Assembly: GCA_943789005.1 (NCBI GenBank)
Contig: CALSSL010000001.1
Span: forward strand, 576,511-640,510
From: an uncultured SAR86 cluster bacterium
Lineage (GTDB): Bacteria > Pseudomonadota > Gammaproteobacteria > Magnimaribacterales > D2472
Reading direction: 5' to 3'
Length of the DNA: 64,000 bases
The notes under the pieces are model-generated. The model made no database searches. It was not told the origin of the DNA and saw only the letters and a program-made list of their open reading frames with translations. Made by a program: the position numbers and the translations under genes. Shown here piece after piece: positions 27,001-33,998 of the stretch (positions are counted from its first letter, which is position 1; every line of letters begins with the position of its first letter).

Positions 27001-27598
27001 GTACCGTTATATTTTATTTTTTTATATAATAGCTTCAATCAATATTGAAGCTAGGCCTATCTCATATTCTGGAGGATCAACATTAATGATGTTTTCAGAT
27101 AATATGAAAGATTCGATCTATTATCACTTTTCACCTACTTATAAATATTCAATTGGAATAGAAAGCGTGAAAGATAATTATTTAAATAATGATTATTCTC
27201 TTTTAAGAGCCACCTACCTAATTAATCGAAAAAATACGCAATATTCCCAAAGAAATTTATATATAAACGCTGGCTTAAGCATTAATGACACAAGTAATAA
27301 TTTTTACGGTATTCATGGTGACTGGGAAACTCGAAGGTGGTTTGTTGGATTTGGGTTTAAGAAGTTAAACAATAAAATTATTGATTATGATCAAAAGCAT
27401 CTTCAACTTGGTGTTGCACCATATCTTGGTGAATACGGTGATTTGCACACCTGGCTGATGATTAAAACAAAAAAGAATTCTTTGAATGATGATTGGTATA
27501 CGTACCCTGTTTTAAAGTTTTTTAAAGGAAATGTTCTCGTTGAGTTTGGTTATAACGATGAAACTGAATGGGACGCTCATTTTATGTATAGATTCTAA
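26993..27598 (+). CDS. Exported, probable beta-barrel protein of the metal cassette
   Basis: A 201-aa protein I do not recognise. It has an N-terminal signal-like segment (YRYILFFYIIASINIEA) followed by alternating polar/aromatic strands such as FVGFGFKKL and HLQLGVAPYLG. The last strand, AHFMYRF, ends in phenylalanine, a common beta-barrel C-terminal signal. An outer-membrane location is therefore inferred. Start ATG 26993 or 26999; neither has a Shine-Dalgarno site and both touch the operator, so the mRNA could be leaderless. The stop is followed directly by the strong ribosome site of the next gene. Confidence 0.65.
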   Translation: MGMYRYILFFYIIASINIEARPISYSGGSTLMMFSDNMKDSIYYHFSPTYKYSIGIESVKDNYLNNDYSLLRATYLINRKNTQYSQRNLYINAGLSINDTSNNFYGIHGDWETRRWFVGFGFKKLNNKIIDYDQKHLQLGVAPYLGEYGDLHTWLMIKTKKNSLNDDWYTYPVLKFFKGNVLVEFGYNDETEWDAHFMYRF

Positions 27599-27609
27599 GG
27601 AGGAATTTT

Positions 27610-28035
27610 ATGAAACTTATTGGCATTATTTTATTTTTATTTTCATCTTGGATGGTGGCATCAGATCACTCTCATGATCATATGGATCATTCAGATATGA
27701 TGCATCATTCGCATGAGGGTCATGCTCATGAAGAATTGGTTGACGGAGAAAAGCTAGAAGTCAATCCTGAGAGATTTGATAAGTTTGTTGCAAATCTTTC
27801 TAACGCACAAGTCGCTGTAGTAAGTGTGAAGGGGATGGTCTGTGATTTTTGTGCCAGAGGGATTGAGAAGACATTTGAAAAAGATAAAAACGTGAAAAAA
27901 ATTGATGTAGATTTAAGTCAGGGCAAAGTCTTAGTTGCTTTTGATAAAGGCTTTGATATAAATTTTGAGGACATTAAGAAAAAGATTTTGGCCAATGGCC
28001 AAAATGCAACCGGAATGCAAGTTGTATCAATCTAA
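27610..28035 (+). CDS. Exported His-rich protein with heavy-metal-associated (MerP-like) domain
   Basis: A 141-aa protein with a signal peptide, then a segment with nine histidines and several methionines in about 24 residues (DHSHDHMDHSDMMHHSHEG), then an HMA domain. The HMA metal site is GMVCDFC (C78 and C81), with the usual beta-alpha-beta continuation. It has a strong ribosome site (TAAGGAGG). By family it binds soft metal ions, most likely Cu(I), in the periplasm and hands them to the MerT-like protein encoded next. Hg or Zn cannot be excluded. Confidence 0.85.
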   Translation: MKLIGIILFLFSSWMVASDHSHDHMDHSDMMHHSHEGHAHEELVDGEKLEVNPERFDKFVANLSNAQVAVVSVKGMVCDFCARGIEKTFEKDKNVKKIDVDLSQGKVLVAFDKGFDINFEDIKKKILANGQNATGMQVVSI

Positions 28036-28049
28036 TATTTAAAATAAAG

Positions 28050-28415
28050 ATGAATGATAAAACTACAAATTTCTTGTCACTATTTGCATCGTCATCAACT
28101 TTAATATGTTGTGCATTGCCTGCAATATTTGTTGCAATAGGCGCAGGAGCATCCTTTGCAAGTTTGATAACCGTATTCCCGTTTTTGATAGTTTTATCTC
28201 AATATAAGATTTATATAACCTTATTTGCATTGGTCATGATTTTAATAGCAGGTTATGTAAATTATAAGACGTACCATATGCCATGTCCTGCTGACCCCGA
28301 ACTGGGTAGAATGTGTATGCAAACAAGAAAAAGATCAAGATATTTATATTATTTTTCACTAGTTTTATTTATTTTTGCAACCATTTTTACATACATAGTA
28401 CCGAGGTTAATATGA
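28050..28415 (+). CDS. MerT-like small membrane transport protein
   Basis: A 121-aa protein with three predicted membrane helices. It has the MerT arrangement: a vicinal cysteine pair in the first helix (ICCALPA, C20-C21) and a second cysteine pair in the loop between helices 2 and 3 (about C79 and C89, MPCPADPELGRMC). The last helix ends YIVPRLI, close to the MerT ending. Together with the preceding MerP-like protein it could carry a thiophilic metal across the inner membrane. No MerA reductase or MerR is nearby. It overlaps the repressor gene by 4 bases (ATGA). Confidence 0.78.
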   Translation: MNDKTTNFLSLFASSSTLICCALPAIFVAIGAGASFASLITVFPFLIVLSQYKIYITLFALVMILIAGYVNYKTYHMPCPADPELGRMCMQTRKRSRYLYYFSLVLFIFATIFTYIVPRLI

Positions 28416-28672
28416 ATCATCCGTGTCATAAAGAACAAATTCCTAGCATCAAAAGAATTGAAGGTCAGGTTCGAGGTGTTAGAAGAATGATAGAGTCAGA
28501 AAAATACTGTATCGATATTCTCAACCAGATCAAGGCATTAAAAAATGCAATCTCAACAGTAGAGGGGAAAATCTTAAAAAATCATTTACAGGCCTGTGTA
28601 AAGGATGCCCTTAATGATGAAAAAAATTTTGATGACAAAGTTGAAGAGTTGATGAAAACACTAAAAAGATAA
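28412..28672 (+). CDS. csoR: CsoR/RcnR/FrmR family metal-responsive repressor (CsoR-type ligands)
   Basis: An 86-aa all-helical repressor. The ORF track begins at 28313, but the family start is ATG 28412 (MNHPCHKEQIPSIKRIEGQVRG). Candidate ligands are C33, H58 and C62, with the same 25- and 4-residue spacing as the Cu(I) ligands C36/H61/C65 of mycobacterial CsoR. This favours copper over nickel or formaldehyde sensing. Extra H3, C5 and H6 at the N-terminus recall RcnR. It is probably autoregulatory through the operator at 26984-27000. Confidence 0.9.
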   Translation: MNHPCHKEQIPSIKRIEGQVRGVRRMIESEKYCIDILNQIKALKNAISTVEGKILKNHLQACVKDALNDEKNFDDKVEELMKTLKR

Positions 28673-28759
28673 TTCAACACTCGTGAAAAACATTGAGCCA
28701 GTCTTTCCTCACAATAACTAATTTGAATAAATTTGATTAATAAGAAGATTCAAGAGATA

Positions 28760-28835
28760 TGGTGCCCAGAGGTGGGATCGAACCACCGACACAAGGATTT
28801 TCAGTCCTTTGCTCTACCGACTGAGCTATCTGGGC
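28760..28835 (-). tRNA. tRNA-Phe (GAA)
   Basis: Minus-strand cloverleaf of 76 bases. The acceptor stem GCCCAGA pairs with TCTGGGC, and the 3' ACCA is encoded. D-arm AGCTCAGTCGGTAGAGCA, anticodon loop CTGAAAA with GAA, and T-loop GGTTCGATC are all canonical. It is single-copy here, with no truncated repeat that would suggest an integrated element. Confidence 0.98.
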
Positions 28836-28850
28836 AATAAATGAAAGAGG

Positions 28851-28879
28851 ATTATAGAAAAGATTCTACCCAATGTCAT
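28851..28879 (-). promoter_or_regulatory. Sigma-70-type promoter for tRNA-Phe
   Basis: On the minus strand ATGACA, 17 bases, TATAAT, ending 16 bases before the mature tRNA 5' end. It has a perfect -10, a five-of-six -35 and ideal spacing. It sits in the short spacer after the stop of the large flavoenzyme gene, so the tRNA does not depend on that gene's transcript. Confidence 0.72.
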
Positions 28880-28901
28880 TAAGATTAAATTTTTTAATTA
28901 A

Positions 28902-31505
28902 CTATGTGCGAACCTTTTCATTTTTAGGGTCATAGAGCGAACCTTTACCCACTATCTTAACAGTCATTGGATATAAGCCATCACCGTCTTCATTGAAGTA
29001 CTCTATTGATAATTTTTTACCTTCTTTAGCAATATCTTTAGGCAAATATCCCATAACAACAAATTCTTTAATAGAAGGGCAGTATGACATTCCTGTGGTA
29101 TAGGATCTCCTACCTTTGTTGTCGACAGGAACCTCTCCGGTATCAGGATCAATAATGGGAGAAATACCAACTGGATATCTAGTTTCGCCAGAAACATTCA
29201 GATCATCTGCTGTCATAGTGCATAAAATTGAACAAGGTTCTTCTTCTCTTTGAGTTAGATGAGCAGCTTTTCCATGAAAGTCTGCTTCCTTTACAAGCGG
29301 CCTCTGAATTGCAGCTTCACATGCATTATATTCAGTCTCAAGATCTGCGCCCTGAAGGCGAAAGCTTTTTTCTAAACGTCTGCTATTAGCATATGTTTCA
29401 ATACCAACAGGTATCACACCAACTTCAAGGAGTGAGTCATAAAGCGCTAATCCTTCTTCGCTATTATTATTTAAATAAATTTCCCATCCACTTTCTCCAA
29501 CGTAAGATATTCTTGCTGCCCAAACATCAACCTTCTTTCCTCCAGAAAGGTTTAAGGTTAAATTTTTTGCAGTTACAAAAGGAAAGTTAGCTAAATTAAT
29601 TTCTTCTGGATCAATAAAATTGCCTAAGGCAGCTTCTGCATCTGGGCCCCACAATCCCAGGGTTGCAATATCATGGGTCCGAATATTTATATCAGCATCT
29701 AAGCCCATATCATCACGATAGTTTCGTAATACTACCCAATCTCTATTTCCATCAGCACCACCGGTTACAATTCTATATTTATTTTCTGCAAGGCGAGAAA
29801 TTGTTAGGTCTGCATGCACACCTCCATCCTCATCAAGAAAGTTGGTGTAAATAACTTTTCCTATAGCAGTATTGCCGCCGACCTTTGCTACTGAAAGATA
29901 CTCTAGCATTTTCTCTGCATCAGGGCCTTCAATATCCATAATAGGGAAATGAGAAAGATTAATCATTCCAACCGAATCACTCATAGCTAAGTGTTCAGCA
30001 TTGGCAAGTTCATAGGGCACATGACGTCTATCCCATTCGTTTTCTCTAACAGGAATATCTTTCAGATATTCACCAAGCTTTTCTCTATTGCTTTCGTATG
30101 CGAATGCTCGCTCCCAACAAGCAACCTCATTATCAAAATGTCCTCCAAGCTCTTTCTCTCTTTCATAAAAAGGGCTAACAAATTTTTCTCTCTGAGAAAT
30201 ATATGGCTCTCTTGGATGTACAGCAGGAGTATAAATAGTTTGCGAATTCTCATAAGCCCTAGATTTAACAAACTCTCTTTCTTTTTGTTCAGGATAAAAT
30301 CGCGATATGTCAAAAGAATGCATATCTACTTGAGTTTTACCATTAACCATAGCTTCAGCACAAAGTCTTGCACAACCTGGACCATCCTTAACCCATACAG
30401 CTTCACATAACCAAAAACCTCTCACTTCAGGACTTTCACCGATTAAAGAACCAGCATCAGGTGTAACAGATAGCAGTCCATTAAAAGAACTCTTTTCATC
30501 CCAACCAAGTTCATTGAGTATAGGCGTCGTTTCAAAAGCTTTCTCTAAAGGTTCAGCAACCTCTTCAAGATCAAGATATCTCATTGAATCTGAGCCCATT
30601 GTTTTTTCCGGATTACCAATATCTTCTGGGTCAACTAATCTTGGATTTTTATCTTCATAAAATCCCCACTCTAGCATTCCTCCATGAAGTCTTCCGGTAT
30701 CACGAACATAGGCAGAGTTTCCTTGATCTCTTAGTAATGGGTAAACTAAAAAATCTTTAGCATCTTGAGCTTCAGGAAGGGGTCCAAAAAATAGCAGTGG
30801 ATGCTCTAATGGCATAAGTGGAACAGGGACTCCAGCTTTTTTACCCATCAAAGGCCCCCATATTCCAGATGCAATAACAACTTTTTCAGTTTTAATTGTT
30901 CCTTTATCTGTTTTGACACCAACAACTCTTCCATTTTCAATCTCAAAATCAATGGCAGGTGTGTCTGTAAATGTTTTAAGAGCGCCTTTATCTTTTGCAG
31001 TTTCAACAGCAAAACTAACTACATCTTGTGATCTAGGAGTAACTAGACCAGCATCTGGATCCCACATAGCGCCTCGTATAGAGTCTTCTTCTAGAAGTGG
31101 AAACTTTTCTTTTGCTTCAGCTGCGGAAATTAAGCGAACATTTGTACCAAATGCTTTACCTGATGAAACTTTTCTTTTTAATTCCTCCCAGCGAGCATCG
31201 TCATCTGTTCTGCATATTTCCAAACCACCTTTTTTTAAGAAAAAGCCATTATCTTCATAAAACTTTCTACTAAACTCTGTTGTCCAACAGCCTAACTTGT
31301 CATGAGTCGTGTTGTAGACAAAATCGGAAGCATGAGCAGTAGATGCTATATCTGATGGAATAACACTAGACTTCTCTAAACCAACTATATTTTTCTGACC
31401 AAGATCTGCCAGCCAATATGCCAGCATAGATCCAACAATTCCACCCACACCGACTATAACAACATCAGCTTCTTTTGGAAATTTTGAGTTTGTATTTTCC
31501 GTCAT
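28902..31505 (-). CDS. Dimethylglycine/sarcosine dehydrogenase-like FAD and GcvT-domain enzyme
   Basis: An 867-aa flavoenzyme. N-terminal DAO-type FAD domain (VVIVGVGGIVGSML, residues about 15-400), a central FAO_M-like linker, and C-terminal GcvT aminomethyltransferase domains (about 480-860; YVGESGWEIYL, YANSRRLEKSFRLQGADL). This is the architecture of dimethylglycine and sarcosine dehydrogenases, which demethylate methylated glycines and pass the methylene group to tetrahydrofolate. STAHASDFV lies where these enzymes attach FAD to histidine. Exact substrate unknown; it fits use of glycine betaine or DMSP-like osmolytes in seawater (inference). Confidence 0.85.
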   Translation of the reverse strand: MTENTNSKFPKEADVVIVGVGGIVGSMLAYWLADLGQKNIVGLEKSSVIPSDIASTAHASDFVYNTTHDKLGCWTTEFSRKFYEDNGFFLKKGGLEICRTDDDARWEELKRKVSSGKAFGTNVRLISAAEAKEKFPLLEEDSIRGAMWDPDAGLVTPRSQDVVSFAVETAKDKGALKTFTDTPAIDFEIENGRVVGVKTDKGTIKTEKVVIASGIWGPLMGKKAGVPVPLMPLEHPLLFFGPLPEAQDAKDFLVYPLLRDQGNSAYVRDTGRLHGGMLEWGFYEDKNPRLVDPEDIGNPEKTMGSDSMRYLDLEEVAEPLEKAFETTPILNELGWDEKSSFNGLLSVTPDAGSLIGESPEVRGFWLCEAVWVKDGPGCARLCAEAMVNGKTQVDMHSFDISRFYPEQKEREFVKSRAYENSQTIYTPAVHPREPYISQREKFVSPFYEREKELGGHFDNEVACWERAFAYESNREKLGEYLKDIPVRENEWDRRHVPYELANAEHLAMSDSVGMINLSHFPIMDIEGPDAEKMLEYLSVAKVGGNTAIGKVIYTNFLDEDGGVHADLTISRLAENKYRIVTGGADGNRDWVVLRNYRDDMGLDADINIRTHDIATLGLWGPDAEAALGNFIDPEEINLANFPFVTAKNLTLNLSGGKKVDVWAARISYVGESGWEIYLNNNSEEGLALYDSLLEVGVIPVGIETYANSRRLEKSFRLQGADLETEYNACEAAIQRPLVKEADFHGKAAHLTQREEEPCSILCTMTADDLNVSGETRYPVGISPIIDPDTGEVPVDNKGRRSYTTGMSYCPSIKEFVVMGYLPKDIAKEGKKLSIEYFNEDGDGLYPMTVKIVGKGSLYDPKNEKVRT

Positions 31506-31579
31506 ATTTATTTTCCCCTGTATACAACAATCTTAATAAATTAAACGCTATTTTATTTATTTTGTAAATGTAATTATTT

Positions 31580-31594
31580 GATGCATTTTGCATC
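31580..31594. promoter_or_regulatory. Short palindrome upstream of the DMGDH-like gene
   Basis: GATGCA-TTT-TGCATC, a perfect 6-bp inverted repeat about 75 bases upstream of the start of the flavoenzyme gene. It is in the right place to be an operator, but no regulator gene is adjacent and no known site is matched. Confidence 0.35.
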
Positions 31595-31613
31595 GCAATT
31601 TATATTTAATGAG

Positions 31614-31636
31614 TACCAAATTTTTGGTATTTTTTT
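31614..31636 (+). terminator. Hairpin plus T-run reading in the plus direction
   Basis: TACCAAA-TT-TTTGGTA followed by seven T residues on the plus strand. This has the form of an intrinsic terminator for plus-strand transcription, yet no plus-strand gene precedes it. On the minus strand it follows yggX without a T-run. It could stop an antisense or small RNA transcript, or act as a weak bidirectional element. Confidence 0.4.
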
Positions 31637-31904
31637 AGTCTAAAGCTTTAAAACCAGAAGCCTTTTCGTAGTCTTCATTATTAAAAAATTTGTCCATTTG
31701 TTCTGACAACCATTTTCTATTATCTGGATTAGACATGTCTAAATGTTTCTCATTTATTAATGTAGTTTGATGAGATTTCCATTTATCCCAAGCCTCTTGA
31801 GAAATGTTCAGTTGAAGTTCCTTGCCTTTAGGTCCGGGAATGGGAGGCAGGGCAAGACCTGGCATCTCTTTTTGATATTTTTTGCAAAAAACTTTATGAC
31901 TCAT
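31635..31904 (-). CDS. yggX: Iron(II)-trafficking protein YggX
   Basis: An 89-aa protein of the YggX family, implicated in protecting iron-sulfur enzymes and in oxidative stress. The VFCKKYQKEMPGLALPPIPG start and the AWDKWKSHQTTLINE block are characteristic. It overlaps mutY by 4 bases. The mutY-yggX pairing is the same as in E. coli and makes functional sense because MutY carries a 4Fe-4S cluster. Confidence 0.95.
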   Translation of the reverse strand: MSHKVFCKKYQKEMPGLALPPIPGPKGKELQLNISQEAWDKWKSHQTTLINEKHLDMSNPDNRKWLSEQMDKFFNNEDYEKASGFKALD

Positions 31905-32923
31905 AAGTTAGTTATTATAGACTTAATAGGCTTTGGTAAACCATATTTATCAATGTCAGTTATCTCAATCCACTTGTGTTCTTTATTAGATTTAAAATGA
32001 AATTTTTTATCGAAATATAAGATTGTTATTTTTATATCTAAGTTCAAATGAGAAAGCTTATGGATAAGATTTATCTCTTCTTTGTTTTTATAAGAATCAT
32101 TCCAGGGTAATTTATCACCTGTCTCTAATTCGTAAGGCGTCCAAAGACTCTCCCAAAATGTTTCCTCTTGTTTTTTAAAAAGCAATAACGATTTTTTATT
32201 AATAGCGAGAACAAAGTTAATTTTTCTTGTTAGATTAATTTTCTTTCTTGTGCTCTTCTCTTTCGTCACTCTAAAAGCGCTTTTGCAGAGTCTACTTAAT
32301 GGACAGATATCACAAGATGGTGAGGAGGGGGTGCAAACAGTTGCCCCTAAATCCATAATGCCTTGAGTATATTCAAATATCTTATTTTGTGGGGTATGTT
32401 TAGATGAAAATTGCCAAAGTATTTTATCTGCACTGGAGGATGAATCATTTTGAATTGACTCAAATCTAGATAAGGTTCTTTTAACATTTGCATCAAGAAT
32501 GGGTTGAGGATTTCTATAGGCAATAGACATTATTGCGCCAGCTGTAGAATTACCAATACCTGGCAGAGAAACTATATCTTTAAATGATTTTGGAAATCTA
32601 TTTTTAAAATCATTTTTAAGAATCTCCTTTGTTTTAAAAATATTCTTCGCTCTTCTATAAAAGCCTAGTCCAGTCCATAAAGCTAAAACATCTTCTTCGG
32701 TTGCCTCTGATAAAGATTTAAGACTTGGATATCGCTTAATAAATTTTTTATAAAATGGAATAACAGTCTTTACTTGAGTCTGTTGGAGCATAATTTCAGA
32801 AATCCAAACTCTGTAGGCGGTTATATTTTTCCTCCATGGAAGGTCGCTTCTTCCGCTTATCTCATACCAACTTATAATTTTTCTTGAAAATAAACTATCT
32901 GCCTGCTTCAGATCATTCTTCAT
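31901..32923 (-). CDS. mutY: Adenine DNA glycosylase MutY
   Basis: Removes adenine mispaired with 8-oxoguanine. The HhH motif is [12 protein letters not shown] and the catalytic aspartate is in [12 protein letters not shown]. The 4Fe-4S cluster cysteines lie in [17 protein letters not shown], with C-x6-C-x2-C-x5-C spacing. A C-terminal Nudix-like domain follows. The ORF track start at 32998 runs into gpmA. I use ATG 32923, which gives 340 aa, overlaps gpmA by 11 bases and starts a typical MutY N-terminus. Confidence 0.96.
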   Translation of the reverse strand: MKNDLKQADSLFSRKIISWYEISGRSDLPWRKNITAYRVWISEIMLQQTQVKTVIPFYKKFIKRYPSLKSLSEATEEDVLALWTGLGFYRRAKNIFKTKEILKNDFKNRFPKSFKDIVSLPGIGNSTAGAIMSIAYRNPQPILDANVKRTLSRFESIQNDSSSSADKILWQFSSKHTPQNKIFEYTQGIMDLGATVCTPSSPSCDICPLSRLCKSAFRVTKEKSTRKKINLTRKINFVLAINKKSLLLFKKQEETFWESLWTPYELETGDKLPWNDSYKNKEEINLIHKLSHLNLDIKITILYFDKKFHFKSNKEHKWIEITDIDKYGLPKPIKSIITNL

Positions 32924-33539
32924 AAAGTTTGGTTTTATTAATAACCTCACCGCTTTGATTAAATTCATATTGAATTGGAGCGCCTGTAGGAATTTCAAGC
33001 TTTACTATATCTTCGGACGATATTGAATCTAGCTCCATTATTAAAGCTCTTAATGAGTTGCCATGAGCGGCAACAAGAATACTTGAGCCCTGAATGACTT
33101 TAGGCATGATATGTTCTTTAAAATAAGGCAATACGCGTTCAGCTGTATCTTTAAGACTTTCCCCATTAGGGGGAGGCACATCAAAAGACCTTCTCCAAAT
33201 ATGAACCTGTTCTTCACCCCATTTTTTCCTTGCATCATCTTTATTCAGTCCAGCCAAGCTTCCATAGTTTCTCTCATTTAAAGCTTGATTTTTAGTAATT
33301 GGGATATCTTGTTGGTTAATAGAATTCAAGATAATCGCTCCGGTATTTTGTGCTCTGACTAGCATTGAGGTGAACATTTCATCAAAAACAATGCCCTGAT
33401 CTGATATTAATGAACCAGCTTTTTTTGCTTCTTGTATACCCAGCTCTGTAAGTCCTGGATCCTTCCATCCTGTGAATAGATTTTGTTCATTCCATTCACT
33501 TTGACCGTGTCTGACCAATATAAGATTTCTTGTTTTCAT
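32913..33539 (-). CDS. gpmA: 2,3-bisphosphoglycerate-dependent phosphoglycerate mutase
   Basis: Interconverts 3- and 2-phosphoglycerate. The phosphohistidine motif is [10 protein letters not shown], followed by [25 protein letters not shown] and the second histidine in [12 protein letters not shown]. At 208 aa it is shorter than E. coli GpmA (250 aa), a common short form. It has its own start divergent from the rhodanese gene, with 32 bases between. Confidence 0.94.
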   Translation of the reverse strand: MKTRNLILVRHGQSEWNEQNLFTGWKDPGLTELGIQEAKKAGSLISDQGIVFDEMFTSMLVRAQNTGAIILNSINQQDIPITKNQALNERNYGSLAGLNKDDARKKWGEEQVHIWRRSFDVPPPNGESLKDTAERVLPYFKEHIMPKVIQGSSILVAAHGNSLRALIMELDSISSEDIVKLEIPTGAPIQYEFNQSGEVINKTKLYEE

Positions 33540-33571
33540 TTTAAGATTTGTAATACTTTTAGTTTATTTTA

Positions 33572-33998
33572 ATGGATAATATGCTCATGGATAAGTTTAT
33601 TTTATTTCTAATTGAGCATTATTTTTATTCTGTGCCGCTTTTGGTAGTTTCTGATTCTGTTAATTAGGTCAAACGCAATTAAGGGAGGAAAAAAAATTAC
33701 TCCACAGGACCTAATAAACTTAACCAATCAAGACGCAGCACAATTAATAGATTTAAGGTCTTCAAATGAATTTAACGACGGCCATATCACAGGCTCTATT
33801 AATATTCCCTATACGGATTTAGAAGATAGAATTCATGAGATCAAAAAACAGGAAGATAAGTCATTGGTTTTAATATGCGACACTGGCAGTCAATCAGCAA
33901 ATGCTGGTGAAGTTTTAAATAAATCTGGCTTCGAAAACACAGTTATCTTGTCGGGGGGCATTGGAGCATGGAGACTGGATAATCTTCCTCTAGTTTAG
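33572..33998 (+). pseudogene. Membrane-anchored rhodanese (YibN-like), split by a single-base frameshift
   Basis: Not in the ORF track. From ATG 33572 one frame gives an N-terminal membrane segment (FILFLIEHYFYSVPLLVV) and stops at 33667. The next frame, open from 33648 to TAG 33998, continues with LILLIRSNAIKGG, LIDLRSSNEFNDGHITGSIN and the rhodanese active-site loop CDTGSQS. Removing one T from the TTT at 33648-33650 joins them into about 142 aa, the length and layout of E. coli YibN. It is either a real lesion or a sequence error. The 3' end overlaps ntrC by 9 bases. Confidence 0.82.

Noticed and set aside
28313-28411. N-terminal extension of the CsoR ORF
   Set aside because: The extension overlaps the MerT-like gene in another frame; the family start and an ATGA overlap favour ATG 28412.
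28760-28900. tRNA-Phe as an integration site
   Set aside because: No integrase and no partial tRNA repeat in the window; neighbours on both sides are ordinary genes.
29393-31260. Several plus-strand ORFs opposite the large flavoenzyme (for example 29991-30410 and 30913-31260)
   Set aside because: The minus-strand protein is a continuous 867-aa match to FAD/GcvT domains; the plus-strand ORFs are its shadows.
31506-31634. Glycine riboswitch upstream of the DMGDH-like gene
   Set aside because: The spacer is very AT-rich and short, with none of the conserved glycine-aptamer blocks.
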